Below, piece by piece: positions 37,366 to 49,035 of a DNA stretch of 64,000 nt (position 1 is the stretch's first letter; each line of letters begins with the position of its first letter). Made by a program: the position numbers and the translations under genes. The notes beneath the pieces were generated by a model, which was not told the DNA's origin, made no database searches, and saw nothing but the letters and a program-made list of their open reading frames with translations. The stretch spans positions 336,041,099-336,105,098 of the forward strand of contig NC_085140.1 in NCBI RefSeq assembly GCF_024139115.2, read 5' to 3'. Source of the stretch: Armigeres subalbatus. Lineage: Eukaryota > Arthropoda > Insecta > Diptera > Culicidae.

Positions 37366-38250
37366 AGGCCTTTTACGGATTACGTAACCAGCTTAGGTCC
37401 CGCAGCATGCAACCTGAAACGAAATTTCCTCTATACAAAACTCTGATTCTACAAGTAGCCCTTTATGGACATGAAGCATGGACGTTAAAAGAGGCGGACC
37501 GGAGAGCTTTCGGGGTTTTCGAGCGAAAATTTCTTCGTAAAATACTCGGAGGGAAACTAGAAAATGGTGTGTGGCGCAGACGCATGATTCATGAGCTGTA
37601 TCAAGTATACAAAGAAGAAAATATTGTGAATCGTATAAAATACGGCAGACTTCATTGGGCTTGTCACTTTGTGCGAATGCCGGAAGAAAGAGTAGCGAAA
37701 ACCCCCGTAACGCTGGGTAGACACCTTTGCGTGGTGTGTTACGGTGTAAGATCTACCACGGTCACATTGTCAGCTACAGGCAAATCCTGACCCAACGAAT
37801 ACCTTCCCCAATATCCAACTCCGTGGTACTTATGAGGGTGTCGCTGAGTCGGGGGCCTCTCGTTAAGTAAGTACTACACCAACATTTCCTTCCCCTCCCA
37901 AGTTACGGTGAAGATGGGCGTGGCCAGGAGTAGTAATCCTCATGCTTTTGTGATTTTTATCCTAGATTGAAATCAAGGACCACACCCAGCTTGATTTCTG
38001 ATAGCATTCTGCATAAGGATTTCAAAAGAAAAACATGAGTATCACTAGTGTCCAATCTACGAAGTACACCGTAACTATGCTATGCTATGCTATGTCGGAA
38101 GAAAGAGTAGCGAAAACAATATTCAACAGAGAACCGGATAGAGGCCGGTGACTTCGTGGAAAGCCACGAAAACGCTGCACGCGGAGGAATCGGACCTGGG
38201 GAACTGGAGGAACATCGCCCAAGACCAACGATTATGAAACTCTACAAAAC
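37338..38250 (+). mobile_element. RTE-type LINE, C-terminal fragment, interrupted
   Basis: The frame reads AFYGLRNQLRSRSMQ, YKTLILQVALYGHEAWTLK, GVFERKFLRKILGGK and VNRIKYGRLHWACHFVRMP, a well-preserved RTE tail. At 37703 it is interrupted by a 393-bp insertion and resumes at 38096 (KTIFNREPDRGR), decaying by about 38250. This copy is more open than most others here. Confidence 0.85.
37703..38095 (+). mobile_element. 393-bp retroelement with (CTATG)n tail and 22-bp TSD
   Basis: A perfect 22-bp direct repeat starting CGGAAGAAAGAGTAGC lies at 37681-37702 and 38096-38117. Between them is a segment with no coding sequence that ends in ACTATGCTATGCTATGCTATG. A long TSD plus a short-unit tail is typical of LINE-machinery retrotransposition. 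It is either a SINE or the 3' end of an unidentified LINE. No convincing box A/B pair was seen, so a 5'-truncated LINE is slightly favoured. Confidence 0.85.
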
Positions 38251-38337
38251 GTCAGACATATGAGTATCGATGCTGTAGCAAACCAGGTTGGAAGGTTGTT
38301 GATGCAACCACTTCTGTCAGACTTGTGCTTGAGATTT

Positions 38338-38565
38338 TGTCATTTGGCTGAAATTTTCGTTTGGTAGAAATTGCCATTTGATGCCATTTGAAAGTCGCTT
38401 GGTCAAAAGGCCGAAAATTATTTGGCCGAATAAATTATTTGGCCGAAACCCATTCGTCCGAAATGGTCGTTAGGCGAAAAATGCCATTTGTCAAAAAAAA
38501 AAATGTCATTTTGTCATGTAGGTTGTTTTACCGAAAATATCGTTTGGCCAAGTAGGTAAATTGCC
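38338..38565 (+). repeat. degenerate TTTGGCCGAA repeat cluster
   Basis: CATTTGGCTGAAATTTTCG, GCTTGGTCAAAAGGCCG and TTATTTGGCCGAATAAATT illustrate the irregular recurring motif. No fixed period was found. Confidence 0.7.
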
Positions 38566-38570
38566 GGAAT

Positions 38571-38720
38571 CAGGGTTGTTAGTCGATAAATTATCGTCGT
38601 TAATTTAACGCCATCTTCGATAACGATAACGATTGAGCGATGATGCTTCGTTGACGATAAAGTGAGCGTTGATTTATCGTTATCGTTATCGAGTGTTCGT
38701 TGATTTATCGATCATTATCG
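38571..38720 (+). mobile_element. hAT-like left terminus with TTATCGTTATCG subterminal repeats
   Basis: CAGGGTTGTTAGTCGATAAA is followed by many copies, in both directions, of ATAACGAT/TTATCGTT, the subterminal pattern of some hAT elements. The partner end was not found; the RTE copy starts where the repeats stop. Confidence 0.55.
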
Positions 38721-40725
38721 TTCATTTCATTTCATTTATTTAGTTAACATCTAAACAGATAACACTGAATCAACAATTTGACGCCACAATGCACGGTTCG
38801 AGGCCGCATCTCTTCATCCTCGGATACGCCCCACGCTCGCCAAGTCGTTCTGCACCTGGTCTGCCCATCTCGCTCGCTGCACTCCACGCCGTCTCGTACC
38901 TGCCGGATCGGAAGCGAACACCATCTTTGCAGGGTTGCTGTCCGGTATTCTTGCAACATGTCCTGCCCATCGCACCCTTCCGGCTTTAGCTACCTTCTGG
39001 AAACTGGGTTCGCCGTAGAGTTGGGCGAGCTCATGGTTCATTCTTCGCCGCCACACACCGTCTTCTTTGCACACCGCCAAAGATGGTCCTAAGCACCGTC
39101 TCTCGAATACTCCGAGTGCTTGCAAGTCCTCCTCGAGCATTGTCCATGTTTCATGTCCGTAGAGGACTACCGGTCTTATTAACGTCTTGTACATGATACA
39201 TTTGGTGCGGTGGCGAATCTTTTCGACCGCAGTTTCTTCTGGAGCCCGTAGTAGGCCCGACTTCCACAGATGATGCGCCTTCGTATTTCACGACTAACGT
39301 TGTTGTCAGCCGTTAGCAAGGATCCGAGGTAGACGAATTCCTCGACCACCTCGAAGGTATCCCCGTCTATCGTAACACTGCTTCCCAGGCGGGCCCTGTC
39401 GCGCTCGGTTCCGCCCACAAGCATGTACTTTGTCTTTGACGCATTCACCACCAGTCCAACTTTTGTTGCTTCACGTTTCAGGCGGGTGTACAGTTCTGCC
39501 ACCTTTGCAAATGTTCGGCCGACAATGTCCATGTCATCCGCGAAGCCAATAAATTGACTGGATCTGTTGAAAATCGTACCCCGGCTGTTACACCCGGCTC
39601 TCCGCATGACACCTTCTAGCGCAATGTTGAACAACAGGCACGAAAGTCCATCACCTTGTCTTAGTCCCCGGCGCGATTAGAACGAACTGGAGTGTTCGCT
39701 CGAAATCTTCACACAGTTTTGCACACCATCCGACGTTGCTTTGATCAGTCTGGTAAGCTCCCCAGGGAAGCTGTTCTCGTCCATAATTTTCCATAGCTCT
39801 ACGCGGTCTATACTGTCGTATGCCGCCTTGAAATCAACATACAGATGGTGCGTTGGGACCTGGTGTTCACGGCATTTTTGAAGGATTTGCCAGTTTGTAC
39901 AGTAAAGATCTGGTCCGTTGTCGAGCGGCCGTCAACGAAGCCGATAATGGTGACAGACGACGGAAGATGAACTGGGATATCACTTTGTAGGCGGCATTAA
40001 GGATGGTGATTGCTCGAAAGTTCTCACACTCCAGCTTGTCGCCTTTCTTGTAGATGGGGCATATAACCCCTTCCTTCCACTCCTCCGGTAGCTGTTCAGT
40101 TTCCCAGATTATGACTATCAGTTTGTGCAGGCAAGTGGCCAGCTTTTCTGGGCCCATCTTGATGAGCTCAGCTCCGATACCATCCTTACCAGCTGCTTTA
40201 TTGGTCTTTAGCTGTTGAATGGCATCCTTAACTTCCCTCAAGGTGGGGGCTGGTTGGCTTCCATCGTCCGCTGAACTGACGTAGTCATCTCCTCCGCTGC
40301 CTTGACTTTCACTGCCTGTACTCTCAGCGCCATTCAGATGTTCCTCGTAGTGCTGCTTCCACCTTTCGATCACCACACGTTCGTCCGTCAAGATGCTCCC
40401 ATCCTTATCCCGGCACATTTCGGCTCGCGGCACGAAGCCTTTGCGGGATGCGTTGAGCTTCTGATAGAACTTGCGTGTATCTTGAGAACGGCACAGCTGT
40501 TCCATCTCCTCGCAATCCGCTTCTTCCAGGCGGCGTTTCTTCTCCTGAAAAAGGCGGGTCTGCTGTCTCCGCTTCCGTCTATAACGTTCCACGTTCTGCC
40601 GGGTACCTTGCTGCAGCGCGACCGCCCACGCTGCGTCCTTCTCCTCCAGAATCTGTCTGCACTCTTCGTCGAACCAATCGTTCCGTCGACTTCGACCCAT
40701 ATACCCGACGTTGTTCTCCGCTTAT
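38721..40725 (-). mobile_element. RTE-clade LINE, 5'-truncated, best copy in the window
   Basis: Read on the minus strand, 40700-39867 encodes the linker before reverse transcriptase (MGRSRRNDWFDEECRQILE) and its first motifs (LKTNKAAGKDGIGAELIKM, EGVICPIYKKGDKLECEN). After frameshifts near 39990 and 39650 come CLLFNIALEGVMRRAG and SSQFIGFADDMDIVGR, then VVNASKTKYMLVGG. The C-terminal block follows (AGRVRWAGHVARIPDSN, ASVGRIRGWRDAA). The 3' end carries an (AAATG)n short tandem tail, typical for RTE. The endonuclease domain is missing because of 5' truncation at about 40725, where unrelated sequence begins. The element is inactive. Confidence 0.88.
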
Positions 40726-40829
40726 CGTGTTAACTGTAATTTGTACTACAGTTGAAAATACGAATATTCACAAATTGGTTTCTCAATTTGTAGTTTAAAC
40801 ATTGCCATAAAATATTAGCGGTGTTTGTG

Positions 40830-41167
40830 CCTTTCTCGTACATTAGATAAACTAAAAAAAATGAGTGAAAATTTTTTTGCGTGTTTTTTTTTATAATAAT
40901 AACTTTTATAACTTTCGATCCCATAGTCCGATCTGGCCAATTTTCAATAGGAAACAATGGGGCAGGATTCCCCGTCGAATGCAATTTATTGCAAACAAAT
41001 CGCCTAAAAGATGAGTGAATTTGTTTTGCGCACATGCATACACACTCGCACACACAGACAGACTTCATCTCAGTTCGTCGAGCTGAGTCGATTGATATAT
41101 AACACTATGAGTCTCCAGACCTTCTATCGCAAAACCGTCTTGGAAGTGAATATATAGCCTTTTCGTT
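40830..41167 (-). mobile_element. single-module copy of the 167-bp-satellite element
   Basis: On the minus strand the order is TATATCAATCGACTCAGC, CTGAGATGAAGTCTGTCTG, a degenerate TG stretch, and one module (GCATTCGACGGGGAATCC, CCAGATCGGACTATGGG). It then ends GTACGAGAAAGGCAC followed by AAACACCGC. This confirms that the module normally occurs once per element. Confidence 0.8.
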
Positions 41168-41189
41168 ACACCATGGTGTACGAGAAAAT

Positions 41190-41525
41190 AAACATTACAT
41201 ACGGCAATTTGACCAAAAACGCCAATTTCAGCCATATAACCAGTTCGGACAAATGACAAATGCCTTTTTTAAGCGAATATTTCGGCGAATCGGCATTTTC
41301 GGCAACATGATCTATTCGGCTAAACGACGGATGGCTTTTTCGGCCAAATTGCCAGTTAAGCCATATGTCCCTTTTGGTCCTATGTCGCTTCCGGACGAAA
41401 AACATTTATAATCAAATGGATTTCGACATAAATAACCATTTCGGCTAAACGTAATGTAATTTGGCTAAATTACTCTCGGTTTAATTTGTTATTTGAACAA
41501 GTGACATTCGGCCAAATGGCTTTCC
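41190..41525 (-). repeat. degenerate TTTGGCCGAA repeat cluster
   Basis: TTCGGCTAAACGACGG, TTTTTCGGCCAAATTG, TGACATTCGGCCAAATGG and related phrases recur irregularly. A partial ORF of alternating phrases is incidental. Confidence 0.65.
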
Positions 41526-41534
41526 ATCGAATAA

Positions 41535-43640
41535 TGTTTTAAGCAATTTCCTGTGAAATTTCCGAAAAACTTCCCATTGAAATTCCGACCAGTTTTCCTT
41601 GAAGTTTTAAAAAAATAACGTGGGAATTCTGAAGAATTTATGTAGTAATTCCTACAACTTGCAAGTGCGCTTGTCCCGTTTTTTCACTGAAATGATTTGG
41701 TCAGCCTACCGAGTCATCACTCGCTGTGATATGTTAAATTGAAACTTGCTTGAATTCTCGTCTTCTAACGCTGTCCCACTATCCCTTACAAGCAAAAATA
41801 TGTTTGTCAAATGTTATTGAGCCCATCAAAAATGAAATTGTTCCGTTTGGAAATCACAAAACTCACATCCGTGAATCTGTTCGCGAATTGTACTTCTCCA
41901 CATTTGTTGTTATTCTGCCACAACGAGAGGATCAAAACAAATGCCACGTGTAGTTTGCTGGAATGAGATGGTTTTGTAAGGCAGAGAGGAGGTATCCGAG
42001 ATGTTAATATTGCTAGCCCTACTATAAAGTTATAAAACCACTTCAGTTATAATACTTCACTTCATGAACAACAATGATTTCAAAACTGCAACTGTTCTAA
42101 GATTACTGCAACGTACTTGATTTGCAGCGTGGATTCTTCACGTTTTAAACACGTTGAGTCATTATACCGGAACCAAAAACCATTTCCCTCGTCCACCACA
42201 CTTTAACCTATTTTACACCATATGAATCACATCAGTCAACGTTCTTTCAATTATTCTGCTAACCAAAACGCAACGCACAGTCTATTTTTTTAGAAATACT
42301 CACATTGTCTGATACTCTTATGGCCGCTAATCTGGTCATCATATCCCACGTTTGTTCAATAATTATCAACGAAAAGCCAGATCGTCATAAACATCACAAC
42401 TAACGAACAAGGTTGCCAAATAAACTTATCTTTTTATTATTTTTTATAGTTTTTTTTTCAATTTCCCGCAGTACCATGTGGATTTTCTGAAACACGAACA
42501 AATTGAGCTCAAAACGCAGTTAAGAATTTGGCAATCCTGTCAACGCGACGCATGTAGTAACACAGCGACACAAACACATCAAGCGATTCTAATCCAACCG
42601 GCCTGCTGAACCACAAGCGCGGGGCAGACACGCGCAAGCCGCGCCGCGCGGGACGGTTGTTATTATTGCAGAAATATTTATAGCATAAATGTTTGTTTTA
42701 ATTATAGAATGCTTTCGTAAGGTTTCACGCTAATACAGCCGAGAAATCGCAGGCAACAAATATCAACGGATGGCAAAAAATAACCACTTCCCTACCGACG
42801 GTATGTAGGGATATGCTACAAATTATTTTTTTATGACGAATCAATGAGTAAATTTATAATAAAATAATTCTTCTTATTGTCATTCAGATTAGGCTACTTT
42901 ATTCGATAATTTAGCTTATTATTCAAATTTTCCGAAAATCTGTAATATTTCGTTCTCAGATTTGTCAATTTTTCCAATCTATAAAAATTAAAATGAGTGA
43001 ATTTTCCTTTGACACGAGTTAACTCGCGAAAGGATGATTCGATTTTTCTCTGAACGAATCGTTTTAGGATCAGCAGTGTTTCTGCTGATTTGCTTCGCTT
43101 CAGCGTTCTGCTTCACGTGTTTCATTTCCGTTTTCTACATTCTATTTGTAAAAGGGTGATGACCCATTTTTAACTTGAACGATGTGCTGATTGTTTGATT
43201 GTCACTGCATTTTTGTTACTTATACACTGACAAATTTATTTTTTCACGATTTTAGGGCGTTAAACAGCGCGTGTTTCATTCTGCTTCACTTCAAATTCAT
43301 ATAACATTTTTGTCAGCCAACATTCTCCATAAGTTCTTTTAGACATTTTAGACATCACAAAATTCCAACCCACATACCCTTAACAGCAGCGGCGGCAGCA
43401 CATATGTACGATCACAGACACGGGAAACACACTGCGAGATGAGAAATGAGACTCTTCACTTTTCACGTTTTGTTTGGAGGTTTCCCCTCGACTTTTTGCG
43501 CTGACCTTGGTTTTTATTTTCTTTTAATCTCCTGCAAGTAGATCATCTACCGAATTGGAGCACAACGCACATTTATTCGACTCAATCTGTCGCGGGATGT
43601 ATTTTGTCGCAAAAAATAATAATCCCATTCACTGCAATAC
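41535..43640. other. unassigned, comparatively repeat-poor region
   Basis: No transposon signatures and no credible coding frame were seen. A GC-rich patch with dense CpG lies at 42605-42655 (GCCGCGCCGCGCGGGACGG), unusual against the AT-rich background. It may mark a promoter or unique regulatory DNA. Confidence 0.4.
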
Positions 43641-43731
43641 GGTCAGCCACTTAACCCAGTGCAGTTCTGTTTACCAACTGATCGCTGCTAGAACACTAAC
43701 GATTGCGGATTGAGAATTTTCAACGGCGGAG

Positions 43732-44004
43732 ATGCGTGAACAACAACAAAGAACCGAGGGCAAGGAGAACCGTACTTCCTCAACGAGACAAAAACGCCGC
43801 CGCACAGAATTCCGTCGGGAAGCAGCGGTCGCGGATCGCACACTGACGATCGCTCAGGAAGACGATCTTCTCAAGCGGGGACTAGGTTCTTGCGTTTTGC
43901 ATTCCGTGCTGTGCCAGAGTTGCTTTCCCTCATTCGATTCGCTCAAGTTTAATGAGTGGGTGGTGACGGTGCTCATTAGCCGCCGCCGTACCAGACACAT
44001 GTAG
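43732..44004 (+). CDS. uncertain 90-codon ORF, possible first exon
   Basis: It starts with ATG in the context CGGCGGAGATGCG and encodes a charged N-terminal half with a basic patch (RQKRRRTEFRREAAVADRT) followed by TIAQEDDLLKRGLG. The second half looks like non-coding read-through. The pattern RRRTE..DDLLKR loosely recalls the importin-alpha N-terminal IBB region, but the spacing is wrong and I do not rely on it. The region around is repeat-poor, which fits a host exon. No donor site was clear; a GT follows the glycine codons near 43885. It could equally be chance. Confidence 0.25.
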   Translation: MREQQQRTEGKENRTSSTRQKRRRTEFRREAAVADRTLTIAQEDDLLKRGLGSCVLHSVLCQSCFPSFDSLKFNEWVVTVLISRRRTRHM

Positions 44005-45680
44005 GGGAGCTACGAAGATCGCTACAACAAGCGCAGTAACCGACAAGCAAGGTGGAGGCCATTGAACGGATGTTTTGCGCCAGCGCAGTCACTTCCGATA
44101 GAACGAAAGTGATCAATTGAAAAGTCGCCGACCTTTCCGGGTTCTTCTTAACTTTGTTCTTTTTCATAGGTTTCAAAATAATACTGCCGAATCATCATGT
44201 CTTAGAAGTTTAAATTGATAAATTGTTCTATAGTATTAACTCATCCTTTATAGGTTGTAGCAATTGAAAAGGCTCAAACAATAAACGCAGATTCTTCATA
44301 GCTGCTGCTTCTATGTATAATGATGTGGACACGGGAGTAGTTCCTCCATCTATTTTTTTCTAGAATCCTTAATTAAAGATGATTTCTATTTCTATTAGGA
44401 TAAGAAGAAATTTTAAGGAACAAGTCCAGAGCTGGAGCCAAATTGGCCAGCAAATGGCCACATTTTCCCGATCATAAGGCATCAAATTACACACTGCTCT
44501 GGTTCCCGGAAAATTGCAAACCGAAATCATATTTGTCCGTCTGCTGTTGGCTGGACGCCAACAATGAAATTTAATAATTTGACTCAACTTTAGCTTTGCT
44601 AAAGTAGCCTCCATATCAGAACATCCCGCGTCCACCGCAGTGTGTCAACACACATACATGTCGCAACGCCGAGGTCCAAAGCTTCTGCTGTTCCGTGCAA
44701 TGCCACTGATGCAATTCGTTCATTACGTTTCCTCGCACAAAAACCCCCATCGAACAAATCTTGGCAATGGGTCATGATGCTTTCCCGGAAGAATTGAACA
44801 ATCCATTTCGCCAGCCCGCATCGCACTGCTCGGATTTCTTCGTTCTCGGCACACGCTGAGCTCGAAGCTTTTGGCACCGCTCCCGAGAATAGGGTGCTGG
44901 TTGGCGCTAAAACGCGCAGAAAAATAATGTCAGCCACTTGTCATAACTTTTCTCTCCGCCCCTCTCGACACCACTTCCACTGAAAAGGGGGTTTAAGTGC
45001 GCGCGCGAGAGACCATGACGAACATAAGAATGGAAAAGTGTACAAATGTTTCGCATTTGGCAGCAGCACTTGTGTTTCGTGTTGACGCCATATCCTTGCG
45101 GAAAATGGAATCCGACGATAACCCACTTTCGGCGGAGAAGACGCGCGAATTTGTCAACCCTCTTTACATACATCGTTGTTTTTTCTGTATTTTAAATGGT
45201 TAGATTGCATTGTTTTTCTTGTGCATCCGACTGCTCATAGTTCACTGACTTTTAGACCGATTTAGGAGGATAGACGCTATGGGGGTGAGGGCAGCTCTAT
45301 TTTCCAATTTAAGTGAAAAATGACAATGGAACAAATCTACCGGCATTGCTGGTCGTTGGCAGCCATTGCGGCGCTGCTGTTCTATTTCGCACATGGTATT
45401 TTTTGTCCAATCAAGTCGTCTTCAGTGTAGACAACCTTCCTGTTGAGTGATATTTTAACCTTCATATTTTTTTCAGTTTCCAATGTAGATTCTATCAATC
45501 ATATTTATAAAATTTATAGAAAGCAAATCAATCTTTAAAAATGCAGTTGTCCATCTGTCTAGTTATTCTTCTTCTTCTTCGTCGATGGCTCTACATTCCA
45601 ACTGGAACTTGGCCTATCTTTAAACTGTTCTATTTGCATTTCCTCAGTTATAATTTCAAAGCTTTTCTATACCCATCAAT
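44005..45680. other. unassigned region
   Basis: Several ORFs of 60-110 codons overlap on both strands (for example 44599-44937 minus and 44997-45203 plus), but none shows a known domain. No repeat structure was recognised. Confidence 0.4.
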
Positions 45681-45685
45681 TGCAT

Positions 45686-45835
45686 GTATCTTGTGTGGCA
45701 AGTACAATGGATACACTATGCCCAGGGAGCCTTCCCACTCGAAAACATCCTAGACCGGATCGATTATCGAGCTCGTCATCTCTATATTGGCAATCCTACA
45801 CCTTTGCTCGCAAGGCTAACTGGAAACCCCAAGTT
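45686..45835 (-). mobile_element. tRNA-derived SINE, second family
   Basis: Read on the minus strand: GGGTTTCCAGTTAGCCTTGC, GATCCGGTCTAGGATGTTTT, CCTGGGCATAGTG and GTACTTGCCACACAAGATAC. It matches 49468-49640 over its whole length. The box B region (GCTCGATAATCGATCC) is degenerate. Confidence 0.75.
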
Positions 45836-45839
45836 TCTA

Positions 45840-46635
45840 GTTGGTAATGTGACAAAAAATAGAGTATAACAAGCAATAAATTAAAAAAAGTGTACAAACA
45901 ATCTATCATTCACACTTTTCTTGAACTTGAGTCAAAATAAAGAAAATGGAGCGGCCCGGTCAAGCAGGACGATTTGACCGAGTAGACAATATGGATGGAA
46001 ATAGAGGTCAACGTGTAGCAGTTTGGCTTTCTTGGTCAAGGTGATACATCGTCAACCAGATGAGTGCTGAAAGATCGTTCGAGTTCACGGACATAAAAGC
46101 AGACGGGTAGCACACTCGTCTTTGAATGTCAGGGGGGTAATATGCGGTGCATCGCGCCTCCTCTGCATGTTGTATGAAGCAAATGTAAATAAACAATCCC
46201 ACAATTTTTTTGTTAGTCAGCAGTAGTGTAGGTTAACCAATATCCTACAAGATTCCAATTCGAACAATGTTACACTTGCCAAGCGGGGTGGCCCGCCTTT
46301 TCCAAGCGGCGAGGCCCGGATAATACATCTTAGGTAGGCTTGATTTGTTCGTGGATGACAGGCTTACTCCCCCCCTGTTGAATGTACTTTTTTCGTTTTT
46401 TAACTGTCTCACAACCACTGCTGTTGAGAAATGTCAGTTCGGTGTCTTCGGAACATTTTTCAAAAGTTGTCTACAACACTGGATTGTTCTTCGAATGAAT
46501 AACGTTTAAAGAATCCTATAACTTTTTCTAACAATCCATTGCTCTAAACCTGAAATCGGTGATGTGAGAATGAAATTATTGTCAAGTATTTTCGCTCTCA
46601 TGTCCCACACTTTATATTTAGAACAATAATCTGTT
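45840..46635. other. unassigned sequence
   Basis: No gene or clear repeat. A local duplication of AAGCGGGGTGGCCCG / AAGCGGCGAGGCCCG occurs at 46281-46318. Confidence 0.4.
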
Positions 46636-46639
46636 AGCT

Positions 46640-46791
46640 GGGGCCCTCCTTAGCCTAGCGGTAACATGCGCGGCTATAAAGCAAGACCATGCTGAGGGTG
46701 GGTGGGTTCGATTCCCGGTGCCGTGTAGGAAATTTTCGGGTTGGAAATTGCCTCGACTTCCCTGGACATGAAAGTGAGCAATTGTATCAAA
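46640..46791 (+). mobile_element. Feilai: Feilai-type SINE, 5' half
   Basis: GGGGCCCTCCTTAGCCTAGC, TAAAGCAAGACCATGCTGAG, GGGTTCGATTCCCGGTGCC and GGAAATTGCCTCGACTTCCC match the 14.6 kb copy in order. It breaks off after TGGACATGAAAGTGAGC; the 3' half is absent. Confidence 0.88.
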
Positions 46792-46794
46792 TTA

Positions 46795-47630
46795 TTGGTA
46801 CGGCAAAGGTAAAAACATGTTCAGGCTCAAAGTTTTTTATATCCATTACGGATCACATGCTTGGTGATTGCAAACGACAAAATTCATTAAATCCAATGTA
46901 GGCACGCTCGAATAAATTGTTTAACCGTAGCAGCTTTTTTATCATTCGCGTTCCACTTTATATTAATTATCAAAACCGTAAACGTGTTTCGAAAGCAGAG
47001 GTTTCCACTCTATGTCTACTGTACATGAATCTGCAAAGGAAATTCAAATTGAGCCTTCAATGTTTGTTCAACACAGATAAAAAAAATCCACTGAAATTTA
47101 CGCCAAAAATCATGCACTTAAATGGAACGCCATTATTAGCGTAATTGCATGTGGAATATAGCCTAAATGTATACAATATTTGACGTGAATCATCAATGTT
47201 GCATGCAAGTTGTAGGCAAACTTGTTTGCAAGGGCACCATTTCAGCGTAGAAAAGCGTAAATTTCCGCATCTCAAGTTTTACGCGCTGTTTACTTTTCAT
47301 TATTTTTTTCTGTGAATGTTCACCCTTGTTTAATCAAACTTATTGTCAACTCTCTAACTCATCATGATTTAAGTGCGATAAATACTATATTTATAAAGCA
47401 TTTCGATTACGCAAAACGCATCCCCCTTCTGCCGTAATCTGAAAAAGTGACGCATGCGCCAATTTAAAAACTACATGTTTTCCATTTTTCTGTTAAAGAG
47501 CTCGATGAGTAGAACTCGTTAACACCATTTTTGGAAAATGGCGTATACGTTACTTTGCCAGATTACGGCAGCCTTGTGGTCGAGTACTAATAACTGTGGA
47601 ATGGCTTAATAATCAACTGCAAAAATGTTA
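46795..47630. other. unassigned sequence
   Basis: No coding or repeat structure could be supported. Confidence 0.4.
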
Positions 47631-47639
47631 TGTGTACAG

Positions 47640-48331
47640 TTGGGTGGCTCAAAACACTTTTTCAATTTGATGGGCCGCCCTCTTATTCGGTTCTATTTGA
47701 TGCTTTGATGCTCTGGACAAAATTTCAGTTAATCGGTCAACGTTTGGGCAGAAAACTGTTGGAAGTTTATATGAAAATGTATGCAGAAACATCCAAAAGC
47801 AGTGATGAGCATTTGGACGGCACAATTTACGATCAAGAATATGATACTATTCAGTTCTTGTAAATAAAATACAGCCTGTTACGCTGAAACCCGCGAGAAG
47901 ATTAGAGCTTATTACGCAAAGATATTAGCATTTTACTGGGGTGTTGTAGGGGTGAATTTATTTCTTTTCAATGGTAAAAGAAACGAAATTTGCTCAAACC
48001 CCACTGCAGAGAAATGCTAATAACTTAGCCGGGCAAACTCGAATCTTCTCGCGGTTTTCTGCATAACATTCTGAATTAAATTTTCCAAGATCTGAATGAG
48101 TATCATAGTTCTTCATCGTACGTTGTGTAGTCCAGCTGCAATTTACTGTTTTTGGATGTTTCTGCATACATTTTTCCATATAAACTTCCAACGAGTTTAG
48201 CACCGCCCAAACGTTGACCGATTTGGCTGAAATTTTGTCCAGAGCATATGGACATCAAATAGAATCGAATAAGAGGGCGGCCCATCAAAAAATTGAACAA
48301 AGTTTTTCCCATACTAATTTGAGCCACCCTA
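47640..48331. mobile_element. long-TIR fold-back element (MULE- or hAT-like), 692 bp
   Basis: The left arm 47640-47945 and the reverse complement of 47993-48331 match along almost their full length (GGGTGGCTCAAA, GATGGGCCGCCCTCTTATTC, GCTCTGGACAAAATTTCAG, GGTCAACGTTTGGGC, GTATGCAGAAACATCCAAAA, CGCGAGAAGATT). The direct repeat GTGTACAGT at 47632-47640 and 48332-48340 is an 8-10 bp TSD depending on where the terminus is drawn. Very long TIRs with a 9-bp TSD would fit Mutator-like elements. The left arm has lost several short segments relative to the right. Confidence 0.85.
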
Positions 48332-48721
48332 GTGTACAGTTGTACACTGGACGTGAGGGATGTAGCGTCATTAACGAAGATGGAAAAGAAGGATCCTGTT
48401 AAATATATGGCACTTAAATATATGAGCAGGGCCTAAAATCATTTAAGACTCCTTATCGATAAATGTCTCAAGTCGAGTCAAGTACGAGACACTGAAGACG
48501 GCCTCACAATTGAGGTCGAAATACCTATCTGCAAAGATAACAAAACGTAGTGGAATTAAATGGAAAGCACTAAACTCGTCTTAGACGGTTGAGCTATTAT
48601 TCGTTAGACGCCGCAGCACCGTGTGTGGTTCCGAGCGATAACCCATTTGATCAATGCCTTCGTTCGTTTAACAGTGTTAGTAATTTGCAGTTGTTGACTT
48701 CGACTGTAGTGTCGATTTTTT

Positions 48722-48882
48722 AGATTTTTTGGCTATGCAGTCTGACTTATTAGACGAATTTTTTAAATTTTGTCCAATTTTTCGACATCGAGTTCGGTGT
48801 CTTCTTCAACTTGATGTCGAAATGTTGGACAAAATTAAAAAATGTGTTCTAATAAATCAGACTGCATAGCCGAAAAATCTCA
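48722..48882. repeat. 72-bp-arm hairpin
   Basis: AGATTTTTTGGCTATGCAG..GACATCGAGTT is mirrored by AACTTGATGTC..CTGCATAGCCGAAAAATCT, with a loop of under 20 bases. The direct repeat AGTGTTAGTAAT at about 48672-48683 and 48885-48896 brackets the hairpin and may be a target duplication. Confidence 0.75.
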
Positions 48883-48989
48883 AAAAGTGTTAGTAATGTC
48901 TTTGATTTCAATGTGTATAAAAAATGTATTCAAAATAGAACTAAGGATGCATGTTTAGGTTCAGTCTGTAGAATAGATTTGATACTTTC

Positions 48990-49035
48990 GAGACGGTGGT
49001 GAATAAATAGATAAATAAATAAATAAAAAAATAGA
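48990..49035 (+). repeat. (AAAT)n tract, possible LINE 3' tail
   Basis: GAATAAATAGATAAATAAAT and following AAAT units resemble a non-LTR element 3' tail. The preceding 500 bases show no recognisable coding sequence, so the source is unknown. Confidence 0.45.

Noticed and set aside
43732..44004. Importin-alpha first exon
   Set aside because: The basic and acidic clusters are only loosely IBB-like and their spacing does not fit; kept as an unknown ORF.
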